Positions 41,514 through 50,266 of a DNA stretch of 64,000 nucleotides are shown here, piece by piece. The DNA comes from Indibacter alkaliphilus LW1 (GTDB lineage Bacteria; Bacteroidota; Bacteroidia; Cytophagales; Cyclobacteriaceae). The stretch covers positions 496,001 through 560,000 of the forward strand of contig NZ_ALWO02000052.1 in assembly GCF_000295935.2 (NCBI RefSeq). The letters are read 5' to 3'. Within the stretch, counting starts at the first letter, position 1. Each line of letters begins with the position of its first letter. Position numbers and translations under genes: made by a program. The notes beneath the pieces were generated by a model. It saw nothing but the letters and a program-made list of their open reading frames with translations. It was not told where the DNA came from and made no database searches.

Positions 41514-44129
41514 ATGGATTTTAAACAATTTACACTGAAGTCCCAGGAAGCTATTCAAAAAGCAGCGGAATTAGCTGTAGCTGCGCAGCATCAAGGCATT
41601 GAACCTGCGCATTTGCTAAAAGGGATACTGACTGAAGATGAGAATGTCATTGATTTTCTCTTTAAGAAGGCAGGTTTAAACAAAAGTCTTATCCTTCAAA
41701 AAACAGATGAAATCATCAATGGATTCCCAAAAGTAAGTGGACAGCAACCATACCTATCTAACGCTTCTAATCAGGCTTTAGCAAAGGCAAAGGAATATCT
41801 GAAGACCTTTGGGGATGAATTCGTAGCAATTGAACACTTGCTTCTAGGGATATTTTCAGGTACTGATAAAACAGCCCAGCTATTAAAGGATCAGGGACTG
41901 AACGAGAAAACACTAATTGAGTCTATCAAAGAATTACGAAAAGGAAATAAAGTGACCGACCAAAATGCAGAATCCAAATACAGAGCTTTGGAAAAATATT
42001 CCAAAAATCTAAATGAGCTGGCCAAGAAAGGTAAGATTGATCCAGTAATCGGTAGAGATGAAGAAATCAGAAGGGTTTTACAGATTTTGGCCAGAAGAAC
42101 CAAAAACAATCCCATTCTTCTAGGGGAGCCTGGAGTAGGCAAGACAGCGATTGTAGAAGGGCTTGCGCAAAGAATTGTAAGTGGTGATGTTCCTGAAAAT
42201 CTGAAATCCAAAACATTGATTTCTTTGGATATGGGTTTATTGGTAGCAGGAGCAAAATATAAAGGGGAATTTGAGGAAAGACTGAAAGCTGTAATCAAAG
42301 AAGTGACAGACTCTGACGGGGAAATTATCTTATTTATAGATGAAATTCATACTCTGATCGGTGCCGGAGGTGGTGGAGAAGGGGCTATGGATGCCGCTAA
42401 CTTACTTAAACCTGCGTTGGCAAGGGGAGAATTGCATGCGATTGGTGCTACCACACTCAAAGAATATCAAAAATATATTGAAAAGGATAAGGCTCTTGAA
42501 AGAAGGTTTCAAGCCGTAATGGTAGATGAGCCTGATGCCGCAGATGCTATTTCCATCCTTAGAGGTATCAAGGATAAATATGAACTGCACCACGGGGTAA
42601 GAGTGAAGGATGATGCTGTAATTGCAGCTGTGGAACTTTCACAGCGATATATTTCTGATAGATTCCTTCCTGATAAGGCAATCGATTTGATGGATGAGGC
42701 AGCGGCCAAACTGAGAATGGAAATTGATTCTCTGCCACAGGAGCTTGATGAACTCAATAGGAGAATCATGCAGCTCGAGATTGAAAGGGAAGCGATTCGC
42801 AGGGAAAATAATAAAGATAAAGAAACTGTTCTGAGCAAAGAAATTGCAGAACTTTCCGAAAAAAGGCAATCGGTCAAGGCAAAATGGGAGTCCGAAAAGG
42901 CAGTCATTTTAGGTATTAGAAGAGAGAAGGAAAATATAGATAAATTCAAGTTGGAGGCCGAACAGGCTGAAAGAGCTGGAGAATTTGGGAAAGTGGCCGA
43001 AATCAGGTATGGCAAAATTGTAGAGTCTGAAAAGAAACTTGACAGTTTTAAAAATCAACTCGAAGAAATGCAGCAGGGCTCCCCTTTGCTGAAGGAGGAA
43101 GTAGATAGTGAAGACATTGCCTCTGTAGTCTCCAAGTGGACCGGAATTCCACTTTCCAAAATGATCCAAAGCGAACGCGAAAAGCTTTTGCATTTGGAGG
43201 ATGAGCTAGGCCAAAGGGTAGCAGGTCAAAAAGAGGCTATATTAGCGCTGTCAGATGCTGTTCGAAGAAGTAGAGCAGGGTTACAAGACCCTAAAAGACC
43301 CATCGGCTCATTTATCTTTATGGGAACTACGGGTGTTGGAAAGACTGAGTTAGCCAAGGCATTGGCTGAATATCTTTTCAACGATGAAAACGCCATGGTC
43401 AGAATTGATATGTCAGAATATCAGGAAAGGCATGCTGTTAGCCGATTGGTTGGAGCACCTCCAGGATATGTAGGATATGATGAAGGAGGGCAGCTCACCG
43501 AAGCAGTAAGAAGAAAACCTTACTCAGTGGTTTTACTGGATGAAATTGAGAAAGCACATCCTGATGTGTTCAATATTCTCTTACAGGTATTGGACGACGG
43601 TAGATTAACTGATAATAAAGGTAGAATTGCCAATTTCAAAAACACCATTATTATAATGACTACCAATATTGGCTCGCAGCTTATTCAAGAAAGGTTTGCC
43701 GATATGGAAGAGTGGAATAAGGATCAAGTAATGGAACAGACAAAGGAGCAGGTATTTGACCTTCTAAAAAAATCAGTTAGACCTGAATTTCTCAATAGAA
43801 TAGATGAAACGATCATGTTTGAGCCTTTGAATAAGCAGGTGATTAGAAAAATCGTAGATATTCAATGGAAGGAGATTCAGAAAAGGCTTGAAGAGTCCAA
43901 TATAGAAATAGAAGCTACTCCCGAGGTATTAGATTACTTGGGAGAGGTGGGCTTTGATCCCCAATTTGGAGCGAGACCATTGAAAAGAACCATGCAACGT
44001 TTGATTCTCAATGAACTCTCCAAACAAATTCTATCAGGGTATATCAAAAACGACTCTGCTGTATTGGTGGACCTTGATGCTGAAAATCAGGTTTATTTCA
44101 AAAATGTAGAAGCAGTAGAGGTGTCGTAA
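41514..44129 (+). CDS. clpB: ATP-dependent disaggregase ClpB
   Basis: AAA+ unfoldase that works with DnaK to rescue aggregated proteins. 871 residues: Clp N-domain (about 1-145), first AAA domain with Walker A GEPGVGKTA near 204 and LFIDEIHTLIGAG near 277, the long ClpB middle coiled coil (about 400-525, which separates ClpB from ClpA), and second AAA domain with GTTGVGKTE near 603 and IDMSEYQERHAVSRLVGAPPGYVGYDEGGQLTEAVRR near 640. It lacks the IGF loop that binds ClpP. The 150-bp upstream region shows no clear promoter; heat control is likely but not visible. Confidence 0.97.
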   Translation: MDFKQFTLKSQEAIQKAAELAVAAQHQGIEPAHLLKGILTEDENVIDFLFKKAGLNKSLILQKTDEIINGFPKVSGQQPYLSNASNQALAKAKEYLKTFGDEFVAIEHLLLGIFSGTDKTAQLLKDQGLNEKTLIESIKELRKGNKVTDQNAESKYRALEKYSKNLNELAKKGKIDPVIGRDEEIRRVLQILARRTKNNPILLGEPGVGKTAIVEGLAQRIVSGDVPENLKSKTLISLDMGLLVAGAKYKGEFEERLKAVIKEVTDSDGEIILFIDEIHTLIGAGGGGEGAMDAANLLKPALARGELHAIGATTLKEYQKYIEKDKALERRFQAVMVDEPDAADAISILRGIKDKYELHHGVRVKDDAVIAAVELSQRYISDRFLPDKAIDLMDEAAAKLRMEIDSLPQELDELNRRIMQLEIEREAIRRENNKDKETVLSKEIAELSEKRQSVKAKWESEKAVILGIRREKENIDKFKLEAEQAERAGEFGKVAEIRYGKIVESEKKLDSFKNQLEEMQQGSPLLKEEVDSEDIASVVSKWTGIPLSKMIQSEREKLLHLEDELGQRVAGQKEAILALSDAVRRSRAGLQDPKRPIGSFIFMGTTGVGKTELAKALAEYLFNDENAMVRIDMSEYQERHAVSRLVGAPPGYVGYDEGGQLTEAVRRKPYSVVLLDEIEKAHPDVFNILLQVLDDGRLTDNKGRIANFKNTIIIMTTNIGSQLIQERFADMEEWNKDQVMEQTKEQVFDLLKKSVRPEFLNRIDETIMFEPLNKQVIRKIVDIQWKEIQKRLEESNIEIEATPEVLDYLGEVGFDPQFGARPLKRTMQRLILNELSKQILSGYIKNDSAVLVDLDAENQVYFKNVEAVEVS

Positions 44130-44144
44130 TACCAAATTCTATTC

Positions 44145-44177
44145 AAAAGCGCAGGTTGTGAATCTGCGCTTTTTTAT
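44145..44177 (+). terminator. Rho-independent terminator of clpB
   Basis: AAAAGCGCAG and CTGCGCTTTT form the stem, followed by TTT/TATTTT. It starts 16 bp after the clpB stop. Confidence 0.85.
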
Positions 44178-44230
44178 TTTTTGGAAAACATATTCTAGTT
44201 GCCAAGGTTTCTAAAAAAAGTTTAAATTTT

Positions 44231-44413
44231 ATGATAGAGCATTTTTTTCAGTGTCCTCTTTGCTTTGAAGAGATTTCCATGCTCTTGGATTCTTCAGTGT
44301 ATAAGCAAAAGTATATTGAAGATTGTGAAGTCTGTTGTAATCCCATTGAAGTCAATTTTGAATTCGAAGAGGGTGAGTTGTTTTATTTTGAGGCTAATTC
44401 AATAGAACAGTAA
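44231..44413 (+). CDS. CPXCG motif-containing cysteine-rich protein
   Basis: 60 residues. FFQCPLCFEEISMLLDSS and DCEVCCNPIEV supply two Cys pairs for a small zinc ribbon of the CPXCG family (function unknown). The acidic C-terminus is family-like. The stop overlaps the start of the next gene (TAATG), so it is translated with the PNPOx-like gene. Confidence 0.85.
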   Translation: MIEHFFQCPLCFEEISMLLDSSVYKQKYIEDCEVCCNPIEVNFEFEEGELFYFEANSIEQ

Positions 44414-44988
44414 TGCTATTTGAAATTGAGAATTCCAAAAAAGAAATATTTGCTGACCTTTGCCATGAGTTACAAAGAGGGGCCTTGGACCGAAAGCACC
44501 CTTTTCGTTTTGTTGTTTTAAGTTCTTCTGCTGGGGCTGGTGTTGATAGCAGGTATGTCGTCGTAAGAAAAGTAGAAAAGGATTTGCAATTTTTCTTTTT
44601 CACAGATGTGAGAAGCACTAAAATAAATCAGCTGAGAAAAAACCCGAACGTATCCCTATTATTTTATCACCCTCAGAAAAGAACTCAAATCAGAATCAAT
44701 GGGCACGCCTTACTCCATCATCAAAATGATCTTGCAAAAAATCTTTGGAGAAAAGTCCAAAATGAAGCTCAGAAATCCTACAATTCTAAATTGGCGCCCG
44801 GAGCTGAAATCAGCGATCCACATGATGCCTTTTATTGGCAGGAGGATTTATCAGATTCGGAAAATTTTTGTGTCATCCAAATTCACCCTGAGCAAATCGA
44901 AGCTTTACAGCTCAATGGTTTGGAACATTTGAGGATTTATTTTGAACGGGTAAACAGTGTTTGGGAGGGAAAGTGGCTGGTACCGTAA
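44413..44988 (+). CDS. Pyridoxamine 5'-phosphate oxidase-like flavoprotein
   Basis: 191 residues, split-barrel FMN-binding fold. RFVVLSSSAG-type strands and FTDVRSTKINQLRKNPNVSLLFYHP match the Alr4036/PNPOx-like group; IRINGHALLHHQND follows. True PdxH C-terminal substrate motifs are not clear, so a general FMN oxidoreductase or flavin/heme-binding protein is the safer call. Coupled to the CPXCG gene. Confidence 0.82.
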   Translation: MLFEIENSKKEIFADLCHELQRGALDRKHPFRFVVLSSSAGAGVDSRYVVVRKVEKDLQFFFFTDVRSTKINQLRKNPNVSLLFYHPQKRTQIRINGHALLHHQNDLAKNLWRKVQNEAQKSYNSKLAPGAEISDPHDAFYWQEDLSDSENFCVIQIHPEQIEALQLNGLEHLRIYFERVNSVWEGKWLVP

Positions 44989-45294
44989 AAGTTCTTTTTA
45001 AGACAATATGTGTTAATTATTTCCAATTTGAAACAAAAAGCTGAAAAGAGGAGGTCGGTGAATACCTACCGTAACCAAGTTTTACAGCGTCAATGAAACT
45101 CTTGCGAATCTGAGGGAAAAAACATAATATTCACCTATCCAAATTTTATCAATACACCCTGATTTTCAAGAAGAAATAAAAATGATCTTATGAGAGCCTG
45201 CATATTAAAGTAACAAAAGCCCCTGTTCCTTCCAATCAAAACATTTTATTTGGGCTTACACCTGAGACTTAGGGATAAAATTTTTATCTTAGAA
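44989..45294. other. Intergenic region without recognised genes
   Basis: 306 bp. Nothing codes convincingly. A near-palindrome GATAAAATTTTTATC lies at about 45273-45287, close to the start of the next gene, and could be part of its promoter region. Confidence 0.5.
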
Positions 45295-45876
45295 ATGACT
45301 TTTATTAAAAGTATGATTGAAGATAAAAAATCTAAAGAAACTAAAACATCAAGAGAGGCCCAGACTTTTTTCAGGGTCACCTTTAAAAATAATATTGGAC
45401 TTCTTCACATAGCAGATAATAAAGCCAATATGCTGATCAGTATCAATACCTTGGTGATTTCTGCAATTATTGCGATTTCGGGTTATGGTGCTATAGCCAA
45501 CCAGTTTGAGCAAATGGGATTGAAAATAGTACTTCCAATTAGTTTAATATTGGTTTTTTGCCTTATCTCTACTGCTCTAGCTGTACAAGCCGCAAAGCCA
45601 AAAATCATTTTGCGGGATGAAAAGCCTTTTCAACCTGAAAAAGGTAGTATTATTTTTTTTGGAGAGAGTGCCAGACTAACGCTCAACAAATACTTGAAAG
45701 AGATTACAAAAATCCTCACTTCTAAAACTGAGATTAACGATCAGATGGCGATTGCACTTTATCAGCAAGGAGTTGTGTTGGATCGGAAGTACAGGCTTCT
45801 GGGTTTTGCTTACACTCTTTTTATTGTAGGTGTTGGGTTAGGAACCCTTGCGTTTGTTTTGTTTATGATTTTTTGA
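45295..45876 (+). CDS. Pycsar effector-like (DUF5706) membrane protein
   Basis: 193 residues from the ATG at 45295 (45313 is also possible; the first Met gives a short N-terminal extension). The conserved core FKNNIGLLHIADNKANMLISINTLVISAIIAIS (about 47-80) contains the ADxKA motif plus helix typical of the PycTM/Pycsar effector family. Two helices (about 60-82 and 88-110) are followed by a cytosolic helical segment and a C-terminal helix (about 170-193). In known Pycsar systems a pyrimidine cyclase makes cCMP or cUMP that opens or triggers such effectors on phage infection. No cyclase or nucleotide-sensing partner gene is adjacent, so an antiphage role is uncertain. Confidence 0.72.
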   Translation: MTFIKSMIEDKKSKETKTSREAQTFFRVTFKNNIGLLHIADNKANMLISINTLVISAIIAISGYGAIANQFEQMGLKIVLPISLILVFCLISTALAVQAAKPKIILRDEKPFQPEKGSIIFFGESARLTLNKYLKEITKILTSKTEINDQMAIALYQQGVVLDRKYRLLGFAYTLFIVGVGLGTLAFVLFMIF

Positions 45877-45944
45877 GATATCTCTTACATTTTATTGATT
45901 TTCAGTATATTGAGGAATGTAATTTCTTTATTAGATTTTATCCG

Positions 45945-47018
45945 ATGACACTTTTTCAAAATAAGTTCAAACCAGCTCTATTCTTCATGCATGCCAAGTC
46001 GCTAGTCAGTTTGGTTGTTTTCTGCTTTTTTTTTGTGGGATTTTCTGTTGCCCAAAAGGGTGAAGTAGCTGATCTTTTTGGGAGTGATGAGGTGATGCAA
46101 ATTAAGTTTTCTACTTCTTTTAAGGAATTGAAGAAAGCCAAAGACAAAAAAGAGCGTGCCCCGACTTTGATGTATTTCAGTGAAGAACCGGAAGCGTGGG
46201 ACTCATTAGACGTAGAGTTGAGAGCTAGGGGGAATTTCAGGAGAGACAAATGCTTTTTCCCACCACTTAAAGTCAGGATTATGAAAAAAAACAGGAAAGG
46301 TGGGATTTTTGAGAATCATAAAAACCTCAAGCTAGTTTTGCCTTGCAATGATTACCAGGGTAAAGATGATCTTCTGATTAAAGAATATCTAGCCTATAAA
46401 ATTTACGAAGCCTTAAATCCCTACCATTTCAAAACCCGGCTTGTTGACCTTGAAATAACGGATCTTTCAGGGAGACAGCCTAAATCATTTTTTGTCAAAG
46501 GGATTTTTATCGAAGATGATAAAAATGTAGCTGAAAGGTTTGAGGGTAAATTAGCTAAAGATGTTCAGATCAATCCATTTAGGCTTCATGATACCACATC
46601 AGTGCGACATGATTTCTTTCAGTTTATGATTGCAAATACAGACTGGTCAACCGTAGCACAGCACAATAGTACATTAATGATGATTGACAGGAAATATATT
46701 CCTCTTCCCTACGACTTCGATATGGCAGGCTTGGTAGATGCGCCTTATTCAGTTGTCAGCGAGAAGCTCTCAATATCGACGGTTAGACAAAGGTTGTATA
46801 GAGGGGTATGCTTTGATTCAGGGATTTTTGAAATGGTTAGAGAGGATTATCTGGAAAAGGAACCAGAGGTTTGGGAAATTTTCAATAAGAATACTAAGTT
46901 TCTAAACCCCAAAGAAGTAAATAACTCTAGAAAGTTTCTAGAAGGATTCTTTGATATTCTGAAAGACGAAAACAAATTTAAAAATCAGATTTTAGGGGCT
47001 TGCAGGTCATTCAATTAA
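45945..47018 (+). CDS. Secreted CotH/atypical-kinase-like protein
   Basis: 357 residues from the ATG at 45945, or 343 from 45987 (MHAKSLVSLVVFCFFFVGFSVAQ is the signal peptide). After it come LRARGNFRRDKCFFPPLKVRIMKK and LKLVLPCNDYQGKDDLLIKEYLAYKIYEAL, patterns shared with CotH-like proteins. Later MIANTDWSTVAQHN and LPYDFDMAGLVDAPYS resemble the catalytic-loop and metal-binding-loop positions of the CotH kinase fold. Exported; if active, it could phosphorylate secreted or surface proteins. The match is by motif, so function is tentative. The first in-frame ATG (45873) overlaps the previous stop but adds no signal-like start. Confidence 0.6.
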   Translation: MTLFQNKFKPALFFMHAKSLVSLVVFCFFFVGFSVAQKGEVADLFGSDEVMQIKFSTSFKELKKAKDKKERAPTLMYFSEEPEAWDSLDVELRARGNFRRDKCFFPPLKVRIMKKNRKGGIFENHKNLKLVLPCNDYQGKDDLLIKEYLAYKIYEALNPYHFKTRLVDLEITDLSGRQPKSFFVKGIFIEDDKNVAERFEGKLAKDVQINPFRLHDTTSVRHDFFQFMIANTDWSTVAQHNSTLMMIDRKYIPLPYDFDMAGLVDAPYSVVSEKLSISTVRQRLYRGVCFDSGIFEMVREDYLEKEPEVWEIFNKNTKFLNPKEVNNSRKFLEGFFDILKDENKFKNQILGACRSFN

Positions 47019-47115
47019 GTTGTAGGCTTAGTCTTTTACCTGAATTAGAAAGATTATGTTCTTGAATTTCAATCAATAATTGATACTTTTAAACATACCC
47101 ATTAAACCTAAGGAA

Positions 47116-48489
47116 ATGAAAGATTTGAATTTTAATTCTTCGAGAAGGGAGTTTTTTGCTAAGGCCGCTATGGTGTCGGTGGGCTCGGTGTTTTTGTCTG
47201 GAATAGCCCAAGCATTGGCCTTACATGACAGACCGGGAGAGAAAATGAAGTTGGCCCTTGTTGGTCTTGGAATTCGTGGTGTGAATATGTTTGGCAGAGA
47301 TGTTCAAAGCACTTACAGTAGTCAAATCGAATTTGTAGGGCTTTGTGACAATAATAAAGGTAGATTGGACTTTGGCAAGCAATATATTGGAGTTGATTGT
47401 CCTTTGTATGAGGATTTTGATAAAATGCTCTTAGAGACAAAGCCAGATGTTGTGATTGTAACTACTGTAGATAATACACATCATACTTTTATTGTAAAGG
47501 CACTTGATTTCGGATGTCATGTAATTACAGAAAAGCCTATGACTACAGATGAGGTTAAATGTCAGGAAATTTTAAATGCCGAACGGAAATCAGATAAAAA
47601 AGTGATTGTAACATTTAATTATCGCTATTCTCCACATAGGCAGAGGATGTATGAAATCCTTAGAAGTGGTGAATTGGGTGACATTACTTCCGTTGATTTT
47701 CATTGGTATTTGGATACCTCTCATGGAGCAGATTATTTTAGGAGGTGGCATGGTTACAAGGAAAAAGGGGGTACACTTTTGGTACATAAATCAACCCATC
47801 ATTTTGACCTTTTAAATTGGTGGTTGGATTCTGACCCAGAGGAGGTTTTTGCCTATGGAGCATTAGAGTTTTATGGTAAAAACGGAAAATTTCGACATAC
47901 ACATTGCCGGCCCTGTCCACACAAAAGAAATTGTGATTTTTACTGGGACATAAACAAAAGCCAACACTTGGTCAATTTATATGTGGAGAATGAAGAGCAT
48001 GATGGCTACCTCAGAGATGGTTGTGTATATAGAGAGGATATAGATATTTATGATAAAATGGCTGTGCAGATCAGATATATGAATGGAGTCCAAGTAAGCT
48101 ACTCCCTCACTACCTATTCTCCTTATGAAGGTTATCGAATTGCTTTCAATGGAACAAAAGGTAGGATGGATGCTTGGATCAAGGAATCCCAACCTTGGGA
48201 AGAGCCTAGTCAAGATGAAATCAGAGTGACAAAAAATTTTGGTGAATCAGAAGTAACTGTTATTCCTCATGGAGGCGGTGGGCACGGAGGTGGAGATAAA
48301 AGATTGAAGGACAAGCTCTTTAAAGATCCTCAAATGGATGACCCATACAGGCAATCTGCGGGAACAAGAGATGGTGCCATGTCAATACTGGTTGGAGTAG
48401 CTGCACGTAATAGCATTGAGTCAGGAAAGCCAGTCAAGATTAAAGACCTCACGGATATTTCTTTAAGAAAAACAGGTAGGAGGAGTTGA
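47116..48489 (+). CDS. Tat-exported Gfo/Idh/MocA-family oxidoreductase
   Basis: 457 residues from the ATG at 47116, preceded by AGGAA. This start exposes a twin-arginine signal, NSSRREFFAKAAMVSVGSV, so the folded NAD(P) protein is exported. Rossmann motif LALVGLGIRGVNMFG near 42-56, EKPM near 138 (Lys of the family's E-K-P) and the C-terminal C2 fold. A Cys-rich insertion THCRPCPHKRNCDFYW near 270 is unusual in the family and may bind metal. The exported subgroup includes GH109-type sugar enzymes; a sugar-related substrate is plausible but not shown. Confidence 0.85.
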   Translation: MKDLNFNSSRREFFAKAAMVSVGSVFLSGIAQALALHDRPGEKMKLALVGLGIRGVNMFGRDVQSTYSSQIEFVGLCDNNKGRLDFGKQYIGVDCPLYEDFDKMLLETKPDVVIVTTVDNTHHTFIVKALDFGCHVITEKPMTTDEVKCQEILNAERKSDKKVIVTFNYRYSPHRQRMYEILRSGELGDITSVDFHWYLDTSHGADYFRRWHGYKEKGGTLLVHKSTHHFDLLNWWLDSDPEEVFAYGALEFYGKNGKFRHTHCRPCPHKRNCDFYWDINKSQHLVNLYVENEEHDGYLRDGCVYREDIDIYDKMAVQIRYMNGVQVSYSLTTYSPYEGYRIAFNGTKGRMDAWIKESQPWEEPSQDEIRVTKNFGESEVTVIPHGGGGHGGGDKRLKDKLFKDPQMDDPYRQSAGTRDGAMSILVGVAARNSIESGKPVKIKDLTDISLRKTGRRS

Positions 48490-48512
48490 ATGGGTTTTAT
48501 TTAAAACAGCAA

Positions 48513-48536
48513 AGGCGTCGATTCACATCGACGCCT
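48513..48536. terminator. Hairpin after the Gfo/Idh/MocA gene
   Basis: AGGCGTCGAT-tcac-ATCGACGCCT is a perfect ten-pair stem 24 bp beyond the stop codon. AAAAATT follows on the plus strand, so it is not a typical T-run terminator in that direction. Confidence 0.6.
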
Positions 48537-48835
48537 AAAAATTGCAAGGATTATGAAAAAATGTTCGTTTGCTGTACGTCATCAAATGTAGAAATTATCA
48601 TTTCCCTCTTTGCAAATTAATCATTAAGTAAGTTTTAAATAAAACGTTGAATTGAGATAATTTTTTAACGATTTAATAATATTTGGATTTTTTTGTTTTC
48701 AAAGCTGAATAATACTTCGGGAAATTATTTCAGGGTTTCACTAATTTTATTTCTCGCTAACCTTTCAAGCGGCATCATTGAATGCTGGCAAATGGGATTT
48801 TAAGAAGGATGCATATTCTATTCTTTGAATTTGTC
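48537..48835. other. AT-rich intergenic region upstream of rimO
   Basis: 299 bp with no convincing gene. It is very AT-rich (for example around 48655-48720) and contains no clear dyad apart from the preceding hairpin. Confidence 0.5.
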
Positions 48836-48860
48836 TACCTTTGCAGCCAAAGAAGGAAAA
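48836..48860 (+). promoter_or_regulatory. Promoter -7 element and ribosome-binding site of rimO
   Basis: TACCTTTG (48836-48843) matches the Bacteroidota -7 consensus and is followed by GCAGCC. AGAAGGAAAA (48851-48860) just upstream of a GTG at 48863 is a good Shine-Dalgarno stretch. No TTTG lies at the usual -33 spacing. Together these place rimO translation at the GTG, not at an ATG further upstream. Confidence 0.55.
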
Positions 48861-48862
48861 TA

Positions 48863-50173
48863 GTGAAAGCGAGAACATTAAAAAAAGATAAAGTCAACAT
48901 CATTACGATGGGATGCTCCAAGAATCTTGTTGATTCGGAAGTATTACTTACCCAGCTCAAGGGGAATGGAATTGAAGCGAGCCATGAATCAGGATCCCAA
49001 GACAATAATATCGTCATTATCAATACATGTGGTTTCATTGACAATGCCAAGCAAGAGTCTATTGACACCATTTTGCAATATGTAGAGGCCAAGGATAAAG
49101 GCTTGGTCGATAAAGTATATGTGACAGGATGCCTTTCCCAGAGATACAAGGACGACTTAGAAAAAGAAATTCCACAGGTAGATGCGTATTTCGGAACCAG
49201 GGATTTGCCTGCTCTATTGAAAAAATTCAAAGCAGACTATAAACATGAGCTGGTAGGGGAAAGGTTGCTTACCCATAATGCCCACTATGCTTATATGAAG
49301 ATTTCCGAAGGTTGTGACCGGCCTTGTTCATTCTGCGCAATTCCGCTTATGAGAGGAGGTCATGTATCCAGACCGATAGAAGATTTGGTGAAGGAAGCCG
49401 AGCATAAAGCAGCTAATGGAACCAAAGAACTGCTTCTCATCGCACAAGACTCGACATATTATGGTCTTGACCTGTATAAGAAAAGGAATCTCGCAGAATT
49501 GATGAGAAGACTTTCGGATGTGGAAGGAATAGATTGGATAAGGCTGCACTATGCTTATCCTACTGGATTCCCTATGGATGTGATTGAGGTGATGAAGGAA
49601 AGAGACAATATCTGCAATTACCTGGATATTCCTTTACAACATGGCTCCACTTCAGTTTTGAAAACCATGAGAAGGGGTACCACCCGCGAAAAGCAGGAAG
49701 CCTTGATTCATTCAATAAGAGATCTGATTCCTGAAATTGCCATCAGGACTACTTTGATTACCGGACATCCAGGAGAAGGGGAAAAGGAATATGAGGAAAT
49801 GGTGGATTTTGTAGAGAGGATGAAGTTTGAAAGATTGGGTGTATTTACTTATTCCCATGAGGAAAATACACACGCACATTCTATGGAAGATAATATTCCG
49901 GAAGAAGTCAAACAGCAAAGAGCCAATACCCTGATGGAAGTGCAGGAGCAAATCAGCTTTGATCTGAACCAAGAGAAAGTGGGGGAAACTTTTAAAGTCC
50001 TGATCGATAAAAAGGAAAACGGATACTTTGTAGGCCGTACTGAATTCGACTCTGTAGAAGTCGACAATGAGGTACTGATAGATGCTTCCCAACACTACTG
50101 TAGGATTGGAGACTTTGTGCAAGCTGAAATTACAGATGCCACTGAATTTGATCTTTATGGTATGGTTGTTTAG
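48863..50173 (+). CDS. rimO: Ribosomal protein S12 methylthiotransferase RimO
   Basis: Adds a methylthio group to Asp of ribosomal protein S12. 436 residues from the GTG at 48863 (KARTLKKDKVNIITMGCSKNLVDSE start), 2 bp after the AGGAAAA site and downstream of a -7 element. MTTase N-domain with Cys of MGCSKN and further Cys near 50 and 84, radical SAM motif CDRPCSFCAIPLMRGGHVSRP near 150, and C-terminal TRAM domain from VGETFKVLIDKKENGYFVGRTEFDS. Typical family length. An ATG 81 bp upstream lies before the promoter and is not favoured. Confidence 0.95.
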   Translation: MKARTLKKDKVNIITMGCSKNLVDSEVLLTQLKGNGIEASHESGSQDNNIVIINTCGFIDNAKQESIDTILQYVEAKDKGLVDKVYVTGCLSQRYKDDLEKEIPQVDAYFGTRDLPALLKKFKADYKHELVGERLLTHNAHYAYMKISEGCDRPCSFCAIPLMRGGHVSRPIEDLVKEAEHKAANGTKELLLIAQDSTYYGLDLYKKRNLAELMRRLSDVEGIDWIRLHYAYPTGFPMDVIEVMKERDNICNYLDIPLQHGSTSVLKTMRRGTTREKQEALIHSIRDLIPEIAIRTTLITGHPGEGEKEYEEMVDFVERMKFERLGVFTYSHEENTHAHSMEDNIPEEVKQQRANTLMEVQEQISFDLNQEKVGETFKVLIDKKENGYFVGRTEFDSVEVDNEVLIDASQHYCRIGDFVQAEITDATEFDLYGMVV

Positions 50174-50200
50174 ATTTCACCTCATAAAACATTTTCATTA

Positions 50201-50229
50201 ATCCATCGGAATTACCGATGGATTTTTTT
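50201..50229 (+). terminator. Rho-independent terminator of rimO
   Basis: ATCCATCGG-aatta-CCGATGGAT is followed by seven T residues, 28 bp after the stop codon. Confidence 0.87.
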
Positions 50230-50266
50230 ATTTTAACCTTTATTTAATTTTTACGTGATAACTGTT

